Shown one piece after another: positions 25,640 to 38,008 of a stretch of DNA of 64,000 nt. Each line of letters opens with the position of its first letter. The first letter of the stretch is position 1. The notes under the pieces are model-generated. The model was not told the DNA's origin. It made no database searches and was given only the letters and a program-made list of their open reading frames with translations. Both the position numbers and the translations under genes were made by a program. The DNA comes from Aquatica leii. Lineage: Eukaryota > Arthropoda > Insecta > Coleoptera > Lampyridae. Location: NCBI GenBank assembly GCA_035610365.1, contig CM069432.1, forward strand, positions 174,590,035-174,654,034. Direction: 5' to 3'.

Positions 25640-26620
25640 AAACTATATTGTACTAATAGTAATAATTAATATTTGTACGGTCAATACTAACCAACTGCAA
25701 ATTTGGTTTTTTTAATTTTAAGAGCTGGCGTTACCACTTCATCACTTATTAAAGCCTCGCGTTTTAGTCACTGGTATTTTATAAATAATATGAAATTCTT
25801 ATATTTTGAACAAATAAAATATTAAATATTTACCAAATATAGCACTCCGAAAGAATTTAACTTTGTTTATAAACCAGCAGGTGTTAAAATGCTTGCACAT
25901 TGTAATTGCTGTATGCAAAGTAGATTGAGAAAGGACCAACTGCATATATTTTCTTTTACAATTTCTAGCCATAAGTACATTGATTTCAAATGTTGATGTT
26001 TTACGTATAATGGAACTAAAATTTCTAAGTTTTTTAATCGAAAGAACTGTATTTAGTATATTACAACTGATTATAAAGTAAACAATAGTTTCCAACGAGT
26101 TTCATAAAAATTGTTACTAAATTAACTATAAGTCTTAGTCTAAAAAATGTCTTCTTTACTTTAGACTAATGAAGTTGTTAAAAGTAAATAATGCTTAATT
26201 GCGTAGATCCACAATTCTCCAATTAAATAGTTTTTTTAGCAAATTACAGTATTTTAACATTATAATTATACTTGTACGTCTGCAACATTGTAATTAGAGC
26301 AGTTAAATTTTTTTTCTAAGGATAACTTCAAGTAACTTGATCAATCATTTTATGTTTGTACATTAACATATAACTTGTTGATCTCAAAAATTTTCAATGT
26401 ACGAATAATGTCAGAACTTCAATTTTTACGTAATTCAGGCCTAGCAAAATTTCTATCTTGATAGTAAACTAAGCCACGGCCAGTGGTTCCACTTTATACA
26501 TAGAAAATAGGTGTTTTATGTTGTCTCAAACTGATGTTTTAAGAGTCGATATAAAAGCTTTTGTTAAGGGAATTTAAAAAGTACATTATGTGTTTAGCTT
26601 TTTTTGTTTTTTCTTTGTTT
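25640..26620. other. Non-coding stretch
   Basis: AT-rich. A 98-codon minus frame at 26095-25799 has no recognisable motif and is probably chance. Confidence 0.4.
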
Positions 26621-26922
26621 GGATTATTAGCGACTTGCGGCTTAGAACGCATTGTAATTAAACCATTTTGAATTTATAGGTTTGACACTAGTTTATTTTT
26701 GTCAACCAAAAGAAAAAACTGAATTTGACTTTTGCGGCTTTGTTTGTGAACTCAAACAAACGGACGTTTTAGAAGACAATTCAGCTTGCAACTTCAGAGT
26801 GCTAATTGGCATTGATGAAACTGAAAATGTTAGTGACGGACGGACAAGTTTAACTTATTAGGAACCATCAAAGTTTAAGAGTCTGGTTGTTCTATTAAGT
26901 AAGACGAAAATCGCTTATAATC
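26621..26922. mobile_element. Hairpin-family MITE, copy c, with about 30-bp TIRs
   Basis: Left GGATTATTAGCGACTTGCGG (26621) and the inverse of the right end (TTGATTATAAGCGATTTTCG) form TIRs. The inner ACAAACGGACGTTTTAGAAG, CAGCTTGCAACTTCAGAG and GTCTGGTTGTTC blocks are shared with copies a and d. Confidence 0.6.
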
Positions 26923-29388
26923 AAATCAAGAACAGTCGATGGTCAATTACAAATCTTTAACCTATACAATTATTTACAAAATAAAGTACTGGTATTTTAA
27001 GATAACTTCTTTTTGACAAAAATCAATATTTCTTTTACACAGAGCTTTAAATCATATTTTTTGTAATACTAAACATTTCAAATACAATCATAACTTCAGT
27101 TTATTATACTGTGTAGCTAAAAAAAATACAATTTTTGAATAATTAGTAAAGATTTATGTGATGTACATACATATAGTTAAAAATTTGTGTAAAACTAGAA
27201 ACATTTTTAGAGCTGTTATGTTAATTTGTGGATTTGTGCAAAATACAATCTTTTCTTAGAGTATTTTGACTTGTTTCTATGTCTGATAAATGGCAAATCT
27301 TTTATGCGGCCGCAACACTCGTATAAAAAACGTTATGAACTCTAATTGTGTATTAATTTTCTAATAGTATAACCAACAAGTGTAAAAGTGTAAAACTGTC
27401 TAAACATATTTTGTTATGAATATGCCTGCTTTCTTCTTCTTAAGCAAAGTTCAAATATCACCAATATTGTATGAAAGTTGTATTATGATTATTTCGGCTT
27501 AAAACTAAGCAACCAATACACACAGAAAAAGTCATTATTGATTTTAAGTAAATTTAAGCTTTGTTTGTACCTAAGTACTTTTCAAAAACTAAATACTAAT
27601 AATTCTTAAATTAAGTGCATTCTTTCATTCTCAATTTTAGTACGTATTCTTATTTTCTAGAATGTGTCTGAGCTTGTTTAGTCTTATTTTTAAGTATGTA
27701 GTTCTAAATACAGTAGAAAGGTTAATTTTTATTTTTAACTTTTATCTGCTTATTCAGCGAATGACAATATTCTTAGTACTTACTTTGAAAAATTTATTTA
27801 AAATTATCATTCTCATTTTCAGTTGTGGAATTCTTAATTAATTAGATTGAAAGGTAAATTGAAAAATAACTGGTCCATTTAAGAGGCTTGGCATGAACAT
27901 CTCGCTTATTATAAGAAATACACATTTGCTTAAACTATAAAAAAGTTGCGTAATTAGAAGGGTAAAAATATGATACCAAGAAGTTTAACATTTCTTTCAC
28001 TGGCGGGTTATAGATTGCACAAATTTGAATATGGTGGTACTAAAGTAATATCGTTGTCATGTGTTTCATCTTCGTACCACTATCGTAAGCCATCCTGCTA
28101 AAATGTTTACGGTATTATACACAGCCACTTTTAAAGCTTTTGACCAACGTTATTTTTGCACAAAGTTTAGTTACATGTATTTGTGTTGACATTAACAGTT
28201 AGTTAGTTAGAGATAAAAATATAATAAATTACAAACAGAAAACATCTACACAGACAAACATCATCTAACTTATTTATAGTTAGTTGTAATTGTTTGTTTA
28301 TTTATTTAGTTTTAATTTTGTGACTAGTTCATCGAACAGCTAATCTTGGGGCCGTTTTTTATTGACCATAATAAAGTGCGCTCAATAGCGTTACGAAGCG
28401 TCGCCTGTAAAAATCTACCATGAGTGAATTTTTTGCCTCTCCTACCCGAAGGTGTAATACAACTACTTAATAAAAATTTATCTTACTACAGAATAATTAT
28501 TGAAAAAATGTGTAAAACAAATTCCTTGCGAATTTACACTATACTTTTTCTACAACTATAATCTGTTTAATTATTAATCAAATCAAATTAAACTTTTTAC
28601 AAAAACAAATAACGCAAAAAATAAATATGCTAAATTTAAAAATGTGTGTTAGTAGTATACTTGCAGTAATACCTAAAATGACAATTAAACGTTATATGTC
28701 CAAACTGTATTTATTTTATGTCAATTTGTCAGTGTCTATTTTACAAATTATAAGTGTAACTATTATTTGACTTAGCTATTTACCTCTATTTAGAAAAATT
28801 GTAAGTATAATTTACATGCTTTAAATACATGCAATTTTAGTTAACTCTATAAATCATTTACTATTTTAATTTTCTTAATACATTGATTTTAAGCAAAAGT
28901 TAATATGAATGAGCTGAGTCCGTTTAAAAAATATTGATTGTCTACAACATTTTGCTTTTACAGCTAGTAAATAAAAGAAATGTATTTATGAGAAATGTAA
29001 ATGTTATTTCTTACAAGAACAGAATAAGATGTGAATATGACAAAACCAATAAGGTAAATTTGTAAATATTTAGAATTTGTAATTCATAGGTGTTATTATT
29101 AGGAATGGAGCTTTACAAACTAAAAAGGTAATAACGAACATTTAGAAAATGCAAGATAAAGGTAATTACCCGAATGAATCTAATATGCTACAACAATCTA
29201 CTGGGAATTTAAATATAAGAAATATTGCGGTAAATAGACATTTTAAACATAACAAATGTATTGTAGCTTAGCAATTTCGTTACTTAGAAAAATGATATTG
29301 TAGAAAAAAACAAGAAGACAATTACAAAAGTGATGATAACAGTGATTGTTTTCGCTAATAATTACTTTTAAATACGTAATTTTTTTAA
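26923..29388. other. Long non-coding stretch
   Basis: I find no coding exon, RNA gene or bounded repeat. Local features are a TAGTTAGTTAGTTAG run near 28200 and generally low complexity. It could be intron or intergenic. Confidence 0.4.
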
Positions 29389-29396
29389 TGTATAAC

Positions 29397-30034
29397 CAGT
29401 GCTGGGCAGTAACGAATTACTTGTATTTCAAATATAGTATTTAAAATACAATTGTATTTTGTAATTTGTATTTAAATACAATGCAAAATAGTATTTTGTA
29501 ATTTGTATTTCAAATACATTGTTTGATGTATTTTGAGTATTTCAATTACATTAATTACTCGAGACTAACGTAAATCAGTAAACCGTTAATTTTATACGTT
29601 ATAACCGTTTCTTAATTTAAAATCATATCCAACAGTAAAAAAAAATGTTTATAAAATTCAATTCAATACAAGTTTATGTTTTTCGGCATAAGTGGAACGT
29701 CTATTTTCATTTGCAAATTTTATACATTCACTAACTATACGTAGTTTATCATACAAACAATTTAAAAAATTAGTTTTTTTGAAGGAAAATACATTTTTTT
29801 TATTAAAAAAAGAGAAGTAGTTAAATTTGTCAAGTGAATGAAGATTATTTACAAGTTACTTTTGTGTTACAAAGTAATTTGTATTTTTAATTGTAATTGA
29901 AATACTATTTTATATTTTGTATTTTCGACATTTTGTATTCTATATCTTGTATCTAGTATTTTAAATACAGAATATTAATGTAATTTGTATTTTGTATTTC
30001 AATTACCTAACAAGGTGTATTTTGCCCACCCCTG
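29397..30034. mobile_element. hAT-type MITE with perfect 8-bp target duplication
   Basis: 638 bp with TGTATAAC on both sides (29389-29396 and 30035-30042). The left end is CAGTGCTGGGCAG and the right end inverted is CAGGGGTGGGCAA. The body is built largely from degenerate repeats of ATTTGTATTT/AAATACAA in both orientations, clustered within 120 bp of each end. There is no coding sequence. Confidence 0.88.
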
Positions 30035-30042
30035 TGTATAAC

Positions 30043-32475
30043 CCATTGATTTGTACTAGTCTTGTAACAATTGATTGTTCTTGTAGAATTTATCTTATGT
30101 TATCTATTAATCCGAAGAAAGGTTTTACTGTAATTTTTAGTTTAAATGCGTATTAACTTTCAGAAACAACTCGATTAAGATTTTGTTTTATCTAAGTGAA
30201 CATGTGTAACTTAATCGCACATCGACTCGGTAAGAATGAATACAAGATAAAAATAATGCTGTCTTTGCGTATAAATAGCTTTAAAATATATCTAAAACGG
30301 GATCCGACAGGTTGCTAAATATACCGGATCTCGACTTAAATGTAAAATTTAAATTGAAGTTATATACAATAAAATTACTAAGGCATCCTCTTCAGCTTAA
30401 ACAGATGAACTGCTCGTGTATAAAATTGGTCAAAAAGGGTAAAAACTGAGATCCAGGCAAAGATTTGGAATTTTACTCGAGATCAAATTCCTTCTTGAAA
30501 AAACATTATATACACATAGATACAAGGCGAGAGCCAAAATCAGATCTGACCTTACAAAACGGATCTAGTGTTGTTCAGTTTATAATACGAACGGATCTGA
30601 TCTTGTTACAAAAATACATATATATAGTGTGTCCCCGGATAGGTGAAACGAATCTTGTGAAAGATAAATATAGAGACAGGCATCAATCTAATTTTGTTGT
30701 AGCAGATGCAGTGGCACCTCCAACCATCTCCAAATTTAGAGCTTTGACGTAAATTAATCGTTCAAAGGCAACTGTCGGCAAAGTTAAGAACAGTTAAACA
30801 ACATTGTGTAAGTTACTTATATCTGTTTTGTTGAAATTATGAAGTTAAAAATTCTACTGAACTAGGAGAATATCCGTCAGTTAGGAAGGACTTAATCCCG
30901 TTTTCGTCATGTTATTCTAGCCCGACGCTTCATGAGTACAGTGAGTTTTTAGTAAAAACATTAATCTGCCCATTCTGATATTTTTTCAATTTCAGCTGCG
31001 GAGGAACCATATCTTCTAAACAGTACTATCTTTTACGGGGACCGCCGAAATTTATTGGATATTTTGGTGCCAAACAGAGATTTATCAAGCACAAATTTTT
31101 CAGAAAGTAATTGTACTTGTGGCCAAAAACGATATCAATACCATAGGTAATACATGTCTGCAAAGTTTTAGGACATATGTTGTGTAACTTATTAATCAAA
31201 CAATTGTACAGTAACAAGTTTTGATAGCGAAAGAGAAGTTAATGGTGTTTCTACCCCAAAAAGTATTATTAGCATGTCTCACATGAATTCAACTACTGTG
31301 TGAGTTGAGGATGATGTGATGAAAAAGTATTTAATATATTTGAGCCAAAGCTTCCATTGAAATCTTTTTGACAGATAATGATAACAATAAGAGATTGTAT
31401 GTAAGCACTTACTTAATAAAGATACCAGCTAAAATGACTTTATTGTTGCTACGTTTTAGTGGAAGTATCTGAAAAGCATTGGGGGTAGGAATGCCAATGA
31501 TACAATTCACGCCAGTTTAAAAAGATTATTTTTGATGCTTTTGCAAAAAATTGCAGCTGGTATGGTTTCCGAAATAATTGTAATGTTACGGATTTAAATC
31601 TCATAAAAACTATTAATGGTAAGTAGGTATGTACTTATTTAAACTTTATAAATAAGTACAATGCTAATAATGATAAATTTACAGATACTCATGCTTTGAC
31701 CGCCTCTTAAAATTGATAAACATGTAATATATTGTAATCTGTATTTTTTTCAAAAATAGAAAAATCGAACAAAATGATACTTTTATTTATTTTAACAGTT
31801 CTTTAAAAATATAACAAACGCATTTGATTGAAAGTAATTAAAGACTTTTTCCGTTATTTGAAGAGATATTATTTTCTGTGAAAAAAAGATGTTTTTTTTT
31901 TGGTAGGCATAATGGTACTTGCTTACAGAACGCATCTATCTGTAGTCGAGTTTGACGTCCATATATTTTTTTTGTGCTAACAATATATCATTTAAAGAGT
32001 AAATTGATTAACTTTAATCATGAAGAATTATTGTAGAAATTATTTAAATATGTAAAGTACTTTTAGGGTGGCTTTGCTAATTTAATTTTTTTTGTTTCCT
32101 TGTAGTTTTTAATAATAGAATAATAAATAATTTGCATTTTTAAATAGCCTTTTTACATTTTATTTAGTGTAACAAGTAAGAGCTTATAATATGTCATTGT
32201 CGTCTAGTTACACACCTGATACGAGGCAGCTGAAGACTAGCTAACATTGGAGCGTGAATGTACCTTTACATTTATACATTACGAAGTAACAATCTATTAA
32301 AAGTAACAGTGTTTATTGGGTACTTTAATGTCGCTTGAAGAAAAAAAATATATTTTATTTGTATGTAGATGATTTAATACAAAAATGAACGTGATAAGCG
32401 AGAACGTGATCGCCGTAGTAGTGTAATAAAAATCCAATGTTTTTTTATATATTTAGTGATACTACTATATTTTAA
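30043..32475. other. Long non-coding stretch
   Basis: A 95-codon plus frame at 30465-30752 and a 63-codon minus frame at 31217-31026 are open but match nothing I know. No bounded repeat recognised. Confidence 0.35.
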
Positions 32476-32649
32476 CCTTCCGATTACCATTGGGGTCATT
32501 TTTGACCCCAGACGTGTTGTTTTTGTTGTCTTTTCTTAAGTTTTTTTTACAACTGTCCCAATATTTTTTTAGCTGAGTTTCTTTCAACAATGTTTAATAA
32601 TATATAACAAATTTTTCAATTGTTATTTGTTTTGTGACGTAAAAAAAAA

Positions 32650-32803
32650 TATTAACAACACAAGAAGAGGTCGTTGTAGGATATGTCCAAGAGCAAATGA
32701 CAAAAAATGTTCGGAAACATGTGAAAAGTGCAAACTCTTTGTATGTAAACAACATTGCCAGAAAAAAACTACAATAATATGTAATAGTTGTTGCCCTCAC
32801 TAA
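32650..32803 (+). pseudogene. piggyBac transposase C-terminal cysteine-rich domain
   Basis: The frame ending in TAA at 32801-32803 reads RRGRCRICPRANDKKCSETC, then CEKCKLFVCKQHC and CNSCCPH. This is the C-x2-C / C-H / C-x2-C zinc-binding tail that piggyBac transposases use to bind element ends. No start or catalytic DDD core is present. Confidence 0.75.
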
Positions 32804-32830
32804 TTTATGTTTACATTTTATTTTTATTAG

Positions 32831-33535
32831 TTTACTAGCTGTACCCTGCCACGCTTCGCAGTGGCACATTGTGATTGAATGGTTGACATTTAATGTAATT
32901 ATATTTATATACATTAAAAGTGAGGTTAATCCAAAATAAATAATATAATTACTAAATAATATAATTACGTCCACGTGTTAGATGTAATAAAAAAGATATA
33001 ACCACTCACTTCTGTTAGAAATTCACTTGAATTATAATAAGTCCTTTTATTTTGCCTGTCAGTTAATAATATTTTTACTGTCCATCTTTGATATAAAATA
33101 TAACCTCTACTTACGATTTGGTGAAAGGCGCAGTTCGATCACAACACTATCACACCAAAAATTCTTGATTTAAGTGAATATTTAATTCAGATTGTATAAT
33201 AATCAGAATCAGATGCAATTTTTTTTGTAAATAAACAATGTAATTGGGAACGAAATTGTTTCTCATGTGACTGCGTCATTATTATTGCGGTTGTCAGCGA
33301 GTGTTTTCATCGCTTATGGTAGATGGCGCGGTCACTGGTACACAGCTGATCGTTAAAAAAATTTTTTTTCTTGGGGTCGCAGATATGTGACTGATGCAAA
33401 AAATAGATAAAAACAATCCTTGATGCGGATTTTATATCATGTTAAAATTTCAACTCAATCGGTGCAGAACTTTTTGAGTTTTTGAAGCGTACACAAACGA
33501 ACATAACATTTTTATATATATAGATATGAAATCTA
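32831..33535 (+). mobile_element. Probable SINE or non-LTR 3'-end insertion inside the piggyBac remnant
   Basis: Starts ACTAGCTGTACCCTGCCACG and ends in AACGAACATAACATTTTTAT followed by TATATATAGAT. That arrangement of head motif and short tandem tail is seen in many insect CR1/RTE-related short elements. No coding domain and no clear target duplication. Confidence 0.4.
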
Positions 33536-33678
33536 ATGTTTATTTAAAATATTAATAAAGGTTACCATTACAAATTAATCGGTTTTTCTTTACAAAATAA
33601 GAAAAAAAAGCTTGGGGTCAAATCTGACCCCACTTGGTAATCGGCGCCTCAAAAATTGCTTGGTTATCCGAAGGTTAA

Positions 33679-34249
33679 CTGGTAAATATAAATTAACACA
33701 AAATCAAAGAACGGGTTGCTAGTAGTTACCAAAATTTATGAAATATAAATACACAAACACCCACATGGTAATTTAATACTTACAATATATTTAATAATTT
33801 ACGACAGAAGTTAACTATGTTGCTAGCTGACCCCGTTGTTAACTAACTCGTAGCTATTGATTTGAGAATATCGTCAGCAATTTTGTACCTACTTGACGAC
33901 CAATCACAACACGTAACGATATGATCATGTACTTAGTTAAGTACCTAGTGAAAGTTAACAATACTTTATGCAATATCTGTTTTTAACGATTTGTACGCGG
34001 CAGTCAGAACAGCTAAAATAATTAAAATCTAAAATTGAAAATATGACAAATTACTCAGATAAATATAGATACTGCCACAGAGAGTTAATAACTTATTAAA
34101 GGTATGTTCTACAATAATGGTATAAACGTCAGTTTAGTTATACCACTCGTTATTCTTAGTTTAATTTTAAATGCTGTCATATTATTAGTTAGCTTAAAAC
34201 TAGTAACGAAAGATTATATAGTATATTAGATGACTCACGCAATGTTCTT
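33679..34249. other. Non-coding stretch
   Basis: AT-rich; nothing recognised. Confidence 0.4.
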
Positions 34250-34388
34250 TTTTGATTCAAACAAACTGACGTTTCCCAAAACATTGCAGCTTGCATCTTC
34301 GGAGTGGTAAATCAGTCAGTTTGTTTCGGTTCATGAACGACAATACGGCAAAGGCGACGACGCGGTCTAGCCGAAAGTCGCTTATAAT
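34250..34388 (+). mobile_element. Hairpin-family MITE, copy d (short)
   Basis: Carries CAAACAAACTGACGTTTCCC, TTGCAGCTTGCATCTTCGGA, GAACGACAATACGGCAAAG and the shared tail GCCGAAAGTCGCTTATAATA. CAGTCAGTTTGTTTC inverts the first block. Confidence 0.55.
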
Positions 34389-34718
34389 AAATGTTATACA
34401 TTTTTGGTAGTGCTACAAAAACTGTTTTATAAGATCGATTTAATTATACGAATATTGCAGTTTAAAAAAACCGTGCCTGCAGTCATCCTTATGTTGTCTA
34501 AAAAATTATATGCATAATTAATTTTTCAACCGTTACAAATACAAAAATTGACAGTAAAGAATGATAATAAACGTGTGATATGGCATTGTAAGTAGATAGC
34601 ATTGCGTTATTATAAGTAGATAGACATATTATAATGAACATTTTTTTAAAAACTTTAATAAAAAATGTTCGTTACGAATTATTATAGGAGAGTTTTTAAA
34701 ATATTGCCATTGAACGTT

Positions 34719-34907
34719 CCCAGTTAGCAGACTAACGTTAAGTATGACGTGCTAATTTATTTATCAGTTACATCGTGAAACGAAAAACAATACGTAAAAA
34801 CGACATCAAAATCATAATGTCACAGCTCTACGACGTCATTTGAAGCTATCTTTAGACGTCAGTTTGAGACGTCTCTAGTACTCGCAAACACGTAATTTTA
34901 AGACGTC
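34719..34907 (+). mobile_element. CCCAG-ended TIR element, left terminus only (GACGTC type)
   Basis: Starts CCCAGTTAGCAG and is followed by a run of GACGTC/GACATC/AACGTT palindromes (34733, 34801, 34842, 34856, 34869, 34902). This is the same plan as the other CCCA-ended elements in the window. It is cut off at the piggyBac-like repeat that follows; no right end is seen. Confidence 0.5.
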
Positions 34908-34912
34908 ATAAA

Positions 34913-35656
34913 CCTCTTAACGTGCACGCTCGAGTTAATTCGAGCGCGCTAAACCGGCCAAAATGTGCACGCTCGAATTAATGTGTCGCATTTGAGGCTG
35001 CTGTAATTTTCGCACTCAAATACATTCGAGAATAGAAAATACGCATAAGAAACATGAAAAAAATTGGTTTTATTGATATTTATTATTTACATCTGCATCG
35101 TAAGCTGTTAAACTTGTTTTTTTAAGAATAAAATGTAGTGTTTTCCAAACATACTACATCTTATTCTTAGACGAATTTATAAACACGAGTTCAATAACGG
35201 CGGTTATTTCTATTATGTTTATTTCATCTTGGCATACTTAATGACACCCTTTATTGAGAATTTTATGACACTTATTACTTAAGTTTTTATACAAGCAGTT
35301 GCATTTGGAATTCGTATTTACATAAATTTTAGAGTATTACGAAGTATTACCTACTTTTGGTCCAATCCATTGTCCAATCGTACAACAAAGCAAACGTTCT
35401 TTCCGAAAATTATAAATACAATAATTATATATTATTTTTGATAATTATTATTGATTTAGTGGCGATAGATTTTTTTTGTGGTGTAGTATGTAATAGCGTT
35501 GGTAATAGTTATAAAACTGCAAAAATAAGTGTTCACAGAGACTTATTTTGTGTTTTGTTATTACTTTTGGCCAAAATAAAGTTAAAAAATGTATTTTCTT
35601 AAATAAAAAAAATTTTTTTTTGACGATTTTTTTCATAAAAAGTGTGTGTTAAGGGG
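34913..35656. mobile_element. Second piggyBac-like MITE (candidate)
   Basis: Left CCTCTTAACGTGCACGC and inverted right CCCCTTAACACACACTT form short TIRs. TTAA follows the right end (35657-35660), while the left flank is ATAA. Inside, a GC-rich block (34919-35000) repeats GTGCACGCTCGA twice. No transposase is visible. Confidence 0.45.
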
Positions 35657-35660
35657 TTAA

Positions 35661-38008
35661 TGATTAGCTAAAGATCTGCCGGAACATTTTTATTATTGCT
35701 ACAACTTCCCTATTGCTAATCAGATTAGATGTTTCAATAAGAAAGACGGTAACATGTCCACAGTAAAAACATTTATTTATGGTTGCAAGGGATGATTTTC
35801 CAAAATATCAATTATCACTGAGCATTATTTTGAAATAAACAAAATATGTTCGCCCGATTTTACCCTAGACATTCACTTTGCGAGGATGCAATTTGAAATT
35901 ATTAAGCACCACAAAAATGTAGGATTTTATTTAAAAATGCGTTAAATAAGCAAATACAAAAAATTACAAATCTATCTACATTAGAATAATATAAAATCTG
36001 CACTTCGCTGAGTAACCAACTTTTCGTGGTGTTACACAAGTTTCTTATTCTATAGATATTCAAATACTCAGACTTTAGTGGATATTCATATAACGGTTTG
36101 TAAAATTCAAATTATTTACCAATAATATAACAGTAATGTCAGTCCTTAAAAGAATGTTATTTATTTAAATGATTTTAGTTATGATTGGACAATAACAATC
36201 TGCTTTGGGATATGAATAACTAGTTAATAAATATCTATGGTAATGAACTTTCTTATGTTTTTCAACATTTTTGTGACAGCTGAGAAGAGCTTCTAAAATA
36301 TGGACGAGTTTGTGAGTAATTTTATTTTGACTACTAAGTGTAGAAGGCATTAAAGAAGCTTCTTTCTTCAGAACTTCTCTGTAAATTTGTGCAAGTGGTT
36401 TTGCAGTAGGCTTAAGTAAGCTTTAAATTTCAAAACAAAACGCCAAAACAAAAATTTCTGCACATTGTAAAGAACAAAATCGCGCCCATAAAGTTTTTCT
36501 CCATGCTCGATACGACTATTTCTAAGGGTTTACTTGAAAGGTTACAGCCAAATTGAGCTATATATTTGGAAGAAATCATGAAGTAAATTGCACAGTGAAA
36601 CAACGGCGCACAAATATAGGGCTTGGTCGATATGACAACATAAGCTCAATTTACCATATTTCGGTTATATCTTAACGAAATCGTGGAAAAAAATTTCAAA
36701 AAAATTATGGCTGCTAGGAAGCCAATACAGTGTACATATCACTTCAAAGTGGTTTTATGACAACATAACTTTAAAAAATATATAGACATTCCTTCATCAT
36801 TCCTTAATATAAGAAAGTCGTGTCGTGACAACACCGCAGCTTTTTAATTATTGAACAAACCAAATACAGAACAGGAACACGGAAAAGTTATTCTGAGTTA
36901 ATTTAAATGATAATTGAATTCATGAAAGTTCTTCACAAACAAAATAATACAAATACGTTAAATTACGCGGGTAATGACGAATATTTTATGTACGCGTACA
37001 TATAATTGCGCAGAAATTCCGTGTGCCTAAAACTTCAAACGTACCGACAGGGACTTGGACTACTGGTTCTATAAACATTATACTGTGGGATCAAGACTTA
37101 TTACAATAGAAGTAGGTAATAATGCTGCTACTTATTGTGCAACAGCATTACCTTAGGTGATCCTCGAAAACTAGAATCTACGTATAATGATTGACGATAG
37201 TTTCGTAACGTCCTTTAAGAATAACTAATTTATTAAAAATAACCATTATACATTGCATATTAAATAAGTAAGGCATAAAAAGGCTTATACGATTTTTAAT
37301 AAAATTTATTGCAACCCTAGTTATTCTGATATTGCCAATCAGATTTTAACTCTCATCAAGTTCTTAACGGTATAACAATAATTTATTTATAAACTTAAAT
37401 GATTTTAAAAAATAGAAAGCAAATCTATACATACACAGCAACATAAGTAAAAAAAAAGAAAAGGCAGATAGCGTTTGAACTATAAATATCTTATTTATGA
37501 ACATATGTACAATATAAGTATATTAAAACAATAAATAGTCTTATAACGTGAAAACTACCAAATAAAAACGTTTCAACTGCTTAAATGTTTATTTCTAAAA
37601 GAAATAACGTGAAATTATACTTAAGGAATTACGAATTTTTAAAACAAATTGTAATTTAGCATTGATGTAATTGATTGATACACATGTATAATTAGCGAAT
37701 AAATTCCTTTGCGATATGACTTATAACAATAGTCTGCATCAGATAAATAGCAAATGACTAAAAAAAACTTGTTCATCCAACCTAAACAAATTCTTTATCA
37801 AAGAATGCAAATTTATTGCACAGAATGGAAATAATACTGCATAAAACTTAAGCTTAAATAAAATGCTATTTGGGTGTGTATAGAAACTGAAACAAGGCAA
37901 GGTAAATTAAAAAAATAGCAACAAGATTGCATTCAAGTCAAATTGCAACTAAATATTAACAATAATTCACAAAAACCAAATATTATATATCACTATCTGT
38001 ATTTATTG
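35661..38008. other. Non-coding stretch downstream of Sec24
   Basis: Minus-strand 3' UTR of Sec24 probably lies at its right end. Candidate AATAAA signals on the minus strand are at about 37996-38001 (only some 10 bp past the stop) and in 37385-37575. The rest shows no gene or bounded repeat. Confidence 0.4.

Larger units (their letters stand above)
32476..33674 (+). mobile_element. piggyBac-type remnant with TTAA flanks and its own nested insertion
   Basis: TTAA precedes (32472-32475) and follows (33675-33678). The ends are CCTTCCGATTACC and, inverted from the right, CCTTCGGATAACC. Both ends also carry a GGGGTCA...TGACCCC block inside. The transposase C-terminus is on the plus strand (see 32650-32803); most of the gene is deleted, with only about 170 bp between left end and C-terminus. 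A further insertion occupies about 32831-33535. Confidence 0.8.

Noticed and set aside
30465-30752. 95-codon open frame as a gene
   Set aside because: No recognisable motif, no splice or start context, and composition like random AT-rich sequence.
35357-35636. Overlapping plus and minus frames of 62-81 codons
   Set aside because: Hydrophobic, low-complexity translations inside a piggyBac-like repeat; no transposase motif.
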